Assembly: GCA_949066965.1 (NCBI GenBank)
Contig: CARTDA010000006.1
Location: 1 to 64,000 of the forward strand
Source: COE1 sp949066965
Lineage (GTDB): Bacteria; Bacillota; Clostridia; Lachnospirales; Lachnospiraceae
DNA length: 64,000 bases
Direction: 5' to 3'
The translations under genes and the position numbers were made by a program. The stretch's first letter is position 1, and each line of letters begins with the position of its first letter. A model generated the notes under the pieces. That model saw only the letters and a program-made list of their open reading frames with translations, made no database searches and was not told where the DNA came from. Positions 58,853 through 64,000 of the stretch are shown piece by piece.

Positions 58853-61800
58853 TTCCCTCCGCGGTCGTCTTTCTTCTTTAACAGCTGGGAAGTGTCCAGC
58901 GTCTGTTCTGCCTGCTTTGTCTTCCTTGCTTTCTTTTGCTTCCTTCCCTTATTTTCCATAGGCTTTTCATTCTTTGTTTCGGATGCTTTCTCCGTTTCCG
59001 GCATCCCCTGCTGTCGTGCTGCCTGCGGTTCGTTTTTCGTGTTTTGGCGGCGTGTTCTGCCCTTCATAATAGTCCATTTGGGCTGGTACTGGAAACGACG
59101 CATCGCGACATCTGCCAGAAAGAGGATGACCGCCAGTGCCAGCAGCCAGTTTGTCAGCGGGTACCCCTCCTTTGCCCCGGTGGAAATCCGCGTCCAGACA
59201 GGGTCTTCTTTTGTGATGAGCTTTCCGTACTGCTCCACAAACTTCAGATAGGAATCGGTCGTCACGTCAAACTTGTACTCGTCGGAAAACTGGACTGCCG
59301 CGGCTGTCGTCATATAATTTTGTATCTGTCCGTCTTCCATTCGGCGGATATTAAAGTGGTACAGCCCTGCCTGGGATGTCGGGAGGTCTATTGTGTATTT
59401 TCCCGGAGCGGCGGCATGAAGCTTTTCTTCCGTTGTATTTCCATCCGGGTCAATCATAGTCACCTCAATCCCTGTCGTGCTGCCATAGTCGTCTGTCTGG
59501 TAATCCACTGTTGTCTGCTCTCCTGCGGTCACCACATTCACGCTGTCCTCGCCCATATTGGCATTTCCGGTCGAATAGTCCGCGATGCGCTTCCACAGCT
59601 GGACATAGTCCTCCTGCCCCGCAAAAGCGCCTGTCCACTCGCCCGTGACATCACTGTTCCATGCCACCGTCCGTCCCAGTCCGTACTGCCATACCGTCAG
59701 AACCGGGTCTGCCTTTTCCCCTGCCACAATCACAGGGCTTGACGCGGTCTTTGGCGTCGCGGCAATATATCCGTAAACCACTGGCCATCCGTCGGAAAAC
59801 AGACTGTTTGTCAGTTCATGGCCACTCTGTACGGACAGGGAAAACGCGCCATTCTGAATATAGCTGTCACCACCCAGAAATACCTCCTGTGCGAAGATTC
59901 TGGGAATATCACTGGATTCGTCGGAATAGTAATACCTGCCGCCGCACTTATCGGCAAGCCTTTTGAGCAGTGTCTTGTCGGCGCCGCTCCCCACTGCCAC
60001 GGTGGACAGGGTTATCTTGTTATCTGTGTAAACGTCTATCACGTCATTAAAATTGGATGTCTCCCCCATGCCGTCCGTCAGAAGGACTACATGTTTGACA
60101 GATACATCACTCTCGGAAAGTACCCTGCCTGCCTCGCGCAGGGATGGCTTAATCGTCGTTCCGCCGCCGTCACTTATCTTCTTGATTTCTTCCTTAATCG
60201 CTGCCTTGTCGTCCGCCTGCCTAAGCTCCACCTGCCAGCTGAATTTGTCGTCAAAGGTCAGGACGCCTACATAATCCGTGTCCTGAAGATTGTCGACCGC
60301 CACCGTTGCAGCCCGGATGGCGACATCTAAATTGCTGGCTCCCAGGACGCCTGCCTGACCTGTCATGCTCCCGGAACGGTCAATTACCATGACCATCGCC
60401 ATCGACGGAAGCTCGTTCATGCTCCGAAGCTGCATATCCACAGGGAGGACGGTCTCCAATACCGTATCGCGGTAGCCGCCCAGCGCAAAGCTGTTCTCCC
60501 CGCCGCAGCAGACAAATCCGCATCCGTAATCCTTGACATAAGTCTCCAGATTTTCCAGAAAACCGGATGGCAGGTCATCAATATAGGTATCCACCAGTAT
60601 GATAGATTTATAGTCAAGCATATCATTGATATTGTCCGGCGCATTCCGCGTGGATACAAGGCTGTAGTCACAGCCTGCCGCCTTGAGCACGGATGCAAAT
60701 CCGGCTATATTGCTGTCACGGCTTGAGATGACCAGGATTCTCGGCGGTGTCTCCACCACGGAATAGGCATTAAAAAAGTCATTCTCCTGGCACGTATCGC
60801 CTTCTGCCTGTACCTGTACCCGCAGATTCTCCATCATGCCGCTCTCCGCGCCAGCGTCGACCTGCGCCTCGAACACGAACCGGCTGCTTCCCTTGTCCAG
60901 GTGCACCTTGTTTGCAGCCATCTGCCGGCTTCCGTTATAAAGCGTGACCACTGCGTCTGTATCGTAATTACTCTCCACAACCACTGTGACGGAATACTTG
61001 TCCCCCGGATGCAGATACGACGGCAGCAGCACATTTCCCACATAAGCGTCCGGCATCTCCTCGTTTTCGTACAGCAATGTGAGAAATTCCGCATGGCTTG
61101 CCGCGAGCGCCTGCGCCATGCCCTGGATATCCCCGCGCGTTTCCTTACCGTCCGTGAGCACTACCAGCCGCTTGCTGTAATCGCCCGAAGCCAGCGTCAG
61201 CGCCCTGGATATTGCATCCTCAAAATTTGTCGCCGTCTTTTCCGGCAGTGTCATCAGGCCGCCAAAATGACGCTCCGCAGTCAGGAACTGCTCCACAACG
61301 GCATTTTTGCCAAATGTTACAATCCCATGGACATTGCCTGCCGGCATCTGGGAAATGGTTTTTTGCAAATAATCCTTTGCTTCCTCAAGATGTTCTTCGT
61401 TACTATCGGACAAATCCACCACAAACACGGTCGCAGTCTGACTGCTCCCCAGACGGATTTTTAACCCCAAAAGCGCCAGAAGCACACAGAGAAAAACAAT
61501 GCCCCGCACAACAAGATAAAACCTTCCCTTATAACGCATCTGGCGCACATAGACTATCCACTCTGCCACAAGCAGCGCCAGTGCCAGCAAAAGAAACAGA
61601 TTGCGGATGGTCTGCTTTACCTTCTGCCGCTGTGTCGTACTGGTGCTCTGCGTAGACACAGCCACTCCCCTTCCGTCCGACTCTGTCGGAGTGCAAAAAC
61701 GCACGATATATTGTTCCTGATAATCCTCGTTTCCCAGCTGGTACAGCCCTGCCTTTGCGGGGCGGCTGTCAAACTGGCTTCTGTCCAGCTCTGCCCACGG

Positions 61801-63375
61801 CTGCAGGGCAATTTCCTCCCCGGCATAATAGACATTTGAAGCAAGCCACGAGGTGTCAGAGAGATATATCATGGCATTTGCCAGAAAGACAGGAAACTCC
61901 GCGCGCAGCGGGAAATCGGACTCCCGTATGTCAAATCCCACCACAATTTCCTTGATTCCATCCTGTTCCATGTAGTATCCGACGCATTTCCCATCGTATT
62001 TCAGAAAGCTTTTCGCGCCCTCCGGAACCGCAAAACAGTACGCCTTGTTGACACCTATCGAAAACCCTGACAGCCCCGCCGTCAAATCGCAGTCGGCAAT
62101 ATCCAGCACCACGTTTTCCAGCGTTTCAGAAGACGCGTTTCCTGCATTTCCAAAAATCAGCCGGTTGGTGTCAGCCGCACTTGGCTGCTGCCCGGCATCA
62201 TATATGATGATATTATAATCCATATCGGAAAAAGGCGTCCGTTTGCCGATACCAGTCTCCTCCACCGCAGCGTCCGTCTTTGCCTTCGCAATGCTCTCCC
62301 CGGTCACGGCAAGATATGCCTTTTCGATAAATGTATTGCCCTCCCCGACAAGAAGCCCTTTCATCCGGTTTTTGCCGCCTTTGACGGCATATGACACATT
62401 ATCCGCCACGAGGCTGTCAGCTGTGCCTCCTGCAAACGAAATTCCGTCTATGCGGGATTCCATCGTCTCCCCCTGCCAGTGCACTTCCTCAAACAGGCAG
62501 TAGTTGCTTGCGGATGGGGCAAGCTGCATCTGTTTCAGGGCGAGCAGCTTACTGCCCTGACCGCCACCATCATACAGGCTGACATCGAACGTGACCGCTG
62601 CATCACTATAGTTCGCCACACTCACCATCACATCATAATATCCGTCTTCCCGCCTGGTGAAAACAGTATATTCATTTGCCACATTCCCGACAGCCGCCCC
62701 CATCACATGAAGCTCTTTCCCTGCCATGCTGTGCAGCCTGTCAAAACCGGATGCCCCCTGGCCATCCGTATACACGATGACATCCGCTGCATTATCCGCC
62801 ACGGCGTTTTCTGTGCCGACGCCTGCCAGCGTGTCCAGCATCTCCTGCGCCTGCTCAAGGCTTCCACCGCTGTCACTGCACACAATGCCCTGTAAGGTCT
62901 GTACCAGACTGCCTGCATCCGCAATATCCACCGCAAGAAGCTTCGTCCCCGTATCATCGGTCGTCAATACGGAAAACCGTGTATTCTGGGCAGTGCGCAC
63001 ATAATCACATGCCTGTAAAACTGCCTCCTCAAGGCGTGTTTTCCCCTGATTCGCACTGCCGCTTGCCATATGCTGCATACTCGCACTTGTATCAAACAGC
63101 AGTATCTTTCTGCCGCCCCCCTGTCCGTCTGCCTGAATAAAAGGAGACATCAGTGCAATAACCAGCAGCGCGATAATAAGAATCTGCAGGTACATAAGAA
63201 TGTTATGGACAAACTTCTCAAAAAAGGTGCGCGACTGCTCATTTTTCAGCAGCTTTTTCCAAAGCAGGCTGGACGATATCAGATAGTCCGTCCCCTTTGG
63301 CTTCAGAAGGTATAAAATTATAATAACAGGAACCGCTGCCAGAAATAACAGCGGCCATAAGCTCTCAAATATCAT
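58849..63375 (-). CDS. Giant BatA/VWA fusion membrane protein
   Basis: A 1508-residue protein. Residues 1-80 are the BatA-type N-terminus with two membrane helices. The first VWA domain (about 90-225) has an intact MIDAS start DTSASM (95-100). After two helices near 600-645 comes a second, degenerate VWA domain (VFVVDLSDSNEEH, near 652), then a glutamine-amidotransferase-like region (ILVISSRDSN; GFVCCGGENSFALGGY), a third VWA with intact VIDRSGSM (near 1000), and a final membrane helix near 1430 followed by a Lys/Arg/Gln-rich cytoplasmic tail. Two proteins that are usually separate appear fused. It overlaps the DUF58 gene by 11 bp and the kinase gene by 4 bp. Confidence 0.9.
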   Translation of the reverse strand: MIFESLWPLLFLAAVPVIIILYLLKPKGTDYLISSSLLWKKLLKNEQSRTFFEKFVHNILMYLQILIIALLVIALMSPFIQADGQGGGRKILLFDTSASMQHMASGSANQGKTRLEEAVLQACDYVRTAQNTRFSVLTTDDTGTKLLAVDIADAGSLVQTLQGIVCSDSGGSLEQAQEMLDTLAGVGTENAVADNAADVIVYTDGQGASGFDRLHSMAGKELHVMGAAVGNVANEYTVFTRREDGYYDVMVSVANYSDAAVTFDVSLYDGGGQGSKLLALKQMQLAPSASNYCLFEEVHWQGETMESRIDGISFAGGTADSLVADNVSYAVKGGKNRMKGLLVGEGNTFIEKAYLAVTGESIAKAKTDAAVEETGIGKRTPFSDMDYNIIIYDAGQQPSAADTNRLIFGNAGNASSETLENVVLDIADCDLTAGLSGFSIGVNKAYCFAVPEGAKSFLKYDGKCVGYYMEQDGIKEIVVGFDIRESDFPLRAEFPVFLANAMIYLSDTSWLASNVYYAGEEIALQPWAELDRSQFDSRPAKAGLYQLGNEDYQEQYIVRFCTPTESDGRGVAVSTQSTSTTQRQKVKQTIRNLFLLLALALLVAEWIVYVRQMRYKGRFYLVVRGIVFLCVLLALLGLKIRLGSSQTATVFVVDLSDSNEEHLEEAKDYLQKTISQMPAGNVHGIVTFGKNAVVEQFLTAERHFGGLMTLPEKTATNFEDAISRALTLASGDYSKRLVVLTDGKETRGDIQGMAQALAASHAEFLTLLYENEEMPDAYVGNVLLPSYLHPGDKYSVTVVVESNYDTDAVVTLYNGSRQMAANKVHLDKGSSRFVFEAQVDAGAESGMMENLRVQVQAEGDTCQENDFFNAYSVVETPPRILVISSRDSNIAGFASVLKAAGCDYSLVSTRNAPDNINDMLDYKSIILVDTYIDDLPSGFLENLETYVKDYGCGFVCCGGENSFALGGYRDTVLETVLPVDMQLRSMNELPSMAMVMVIDRSGSMTGQAGVLGASNLDVAIRAATVAVDNLQDTDYVGVLTFDDKFSWQVELRQADDKAAIKEEIKKISDGGGTTIKPSLREAGRVLSESDVSVKHVVLLTDGMGETSNFNDVIDVYTDNKITLSTVAVGSGADKTLLKRLADKCGGRYYYSDESSDIPRIFAQEVFLGGDSYIQNGAFSLSVQSGHELTNSLFSDGWPVVYGYIAATPKTASSPVIVAGEKADPVLTVWQYGLGRTVAWNSDVTGEWTGAFAGQEDYVQLWKRIADYSTGNANMGEDSVNVVTAGEQTTVDYQTDDYGSTTGIEVTMIDPDGNTTEEKLHAAAPGKYTIDLPTSQAGLYHFNIRRMEDGQIQNYMTTAAAVQFSDEYKFDVTTDSYLKFVEQYGKLITKEDPVWTRISTGAKEGYPLTNWLLALAVILFLADVAMRRFQYQPKWTIMKGRTRRQNTKNEPQAARQQGMPETEKASETKNEKPMENKGRKQKKARKTKQAEQTLDTSQLLKKKDDRGGK

Positions 63376-64000
63376 ATAGCATCCTTAAATCCTGAAAAAT
63401 CAGTTGATAAATATCCGTTTCCGTGCTGCACACCGCATGGACTGCCCCCATTTTGGCACATTCCCTTTTCAGCCGCGCCAGATACTCCTGAAGCGCCTTT
63501 TCATAAACCCTGATACTCCCATCATCCAGGGTAATACGCAATGTGCTTTTGTCCTCCATGTCAATCAGATTCCGCGTTCCCGTAAGTTCCTCACAGGAAC
63601 GCACCGAAAGCTCCTCCCCCGCCAGCACATGCAGGCATACCACCTTCTGCTTCCTGTAATCGAGAAAACGCAGAAGCTTTCGGGTCTGTTCCCCGGACTC
63701 CTCGAGGAAAATGTCCTGCAGGAAATCACTGATAAGGAGGGTCACCCCCGGTCCTTTCATCGGAAGCTGCCGGACTGCCCCGGCTATATCCGCCGTGCCG
63801 TCAAAATGACGCTGTTCCAGCCAGTCCGTAATCATGGGAAGCACTTTTTTCCCGCCCCTTGCCACAAACGGCGACTGCATTTTCTGCATGTCATACAGCA
63901 TCACACGGTCCATGTGGTTCAGTCCCATGTAAGAAAACGCCGCGGCAATCAGGCAGGCAAGCTCGCTTTTTTTCTTTTTCCCATAATCCATGGAGGCGCT
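63365..64000 (-). CDS. DUF58 protein, C-terminal part (runs off right edge)
   Basis: The frame is open to the window edge, and the last codons read SASMDYGKKKKSEL. The Met at 63991 is therefore not the start but part of a SASM MIDAS-like motif, as in DUF58 proteins (DxSxS). About 212 residues are visible: a VWA-like fold with VTLLISDFLQD and KVVCLHVLAGEEL, then a C-terminal helix. It precedes the BatA/VWA fusion with an 11-bp overlap. DUF58 genes normally sit between a MoxR-type AAA ATPase and BatA-like genes, so a moxR gene is expected just to the right of the window. Confidence 0.88.
   Translation of the reverse strand, partial: SASMDYGKKKKSELACLIAAAFSYMGLNHMDRVMLYDMQKMQSPFVARGGKKVLPMITDWLEQRHFDGTADIAGAVRQLPMKGPGVTLLISDFLQDIFLEESGEQTRKLLRFLDYRKQKVVCLHVLAGEELSVRSCEELTGTRNLIDMEDKSTLRITLDDGSIRVYEKALQEYLARLKRECAKMGAVHAVCSTETDIYQLIFQDLRMLYDI

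Noticed and set aside
1..64000. CRISPR arrays, tRNA, rRNA or tmRNA genes
   Set aside because: No regularly spaced direct repeats and no cloverleaf or rRNA-like segments were noticed; short RNAs could still be missed without a covariance search.

Overview
The window reads as a chromosomal segment of a Gram-positive anaerobe of the class Clostridia, most likely family Lachnospiraceae. This is inferred from gene content (a DUF6033-type protein, PDDEXK_9/AAA-ATPase-like protein, pfam06541 membrane protein, EF-G-like paralogue, rnr-smpB neighbourhood), strong GGAGG ribosome binding sites and many hairpin-plus-T-run terminators. No rRNA, tRNA or CRISPR array was recognised.

Layout. (1) 1-5.8 kb is a visibly AT-richer defence island on the minus strand. 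It holds an ABC-three-component (ABC-3C) operon, whose ATPase runs off the left edge, and a helicase plus DUF4391 pair of the kind usually found with type III-like restriction loci. (2) 6-10.5 kb holds small nucleoside, nucleotide and phosphate enzymes (nucleoside phosphorylase, tyrosine phosphatase, cytidine deaminase-like, NUDIX, P-loop kinase) and a DeoR regulator, with a 168-bp inverted-repeat element. (3) 10.7-24.2 kb is mixed: a broken antitoxin-like gene, an alpha/beta hydrolase, a cell-wall amidase, an AAA/PD-(D/E)XK protein, a two-component system, an EF-G paralogue, prephenate dehydrogenase, TspO, a decayed AlbA_2 regulator, a LMW tyrosine phosphatase and an AAA ATPase. (4) 24.3-27.9 kb carries two complete tandem isopropylmalate-isomerase-type dehydratases. 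(5) 28-39 kb is largely housekeeping: smpB, rnr, secG, eno and gpmI, with a c-di-GMP phosphodiesterase, a Uma2 protein and an orphan CbiT-like protein between them. (6) 39.2-43.1 kb is a heterodimeric ABC exporter operon preceded by a short leader ORF and an intrinsic terminator, the arrangement of bmrB-bmrC-bmrD. (7) 43.3-52 kb is rich in signalling: a hybrid kinase, a solute-binding lipoprotein directly followed by a chemoreceptor, and a membrane diguanylate cyclase. (8) 52-57.7 kb holds flotillin among lineage-restricted proteins, one resembling the C-terminal part of FliD. (9) 57.8-64 kb is a DUF58 - giant BatA/VWA fusion - histidine kinase operon running off the right edge.

Most interesting points: the leader-peptide attenuator of the ABC exporter, the ABC-3C operon, the substrate-binding-protein/chemoreceptor pair, the VWA fusion translationally coupled to a kinase, the FliD-like protein beside flotillin, and several structured intergenic elements that look repetitive. 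All functions are inferred from reading motifs; no database search was run.
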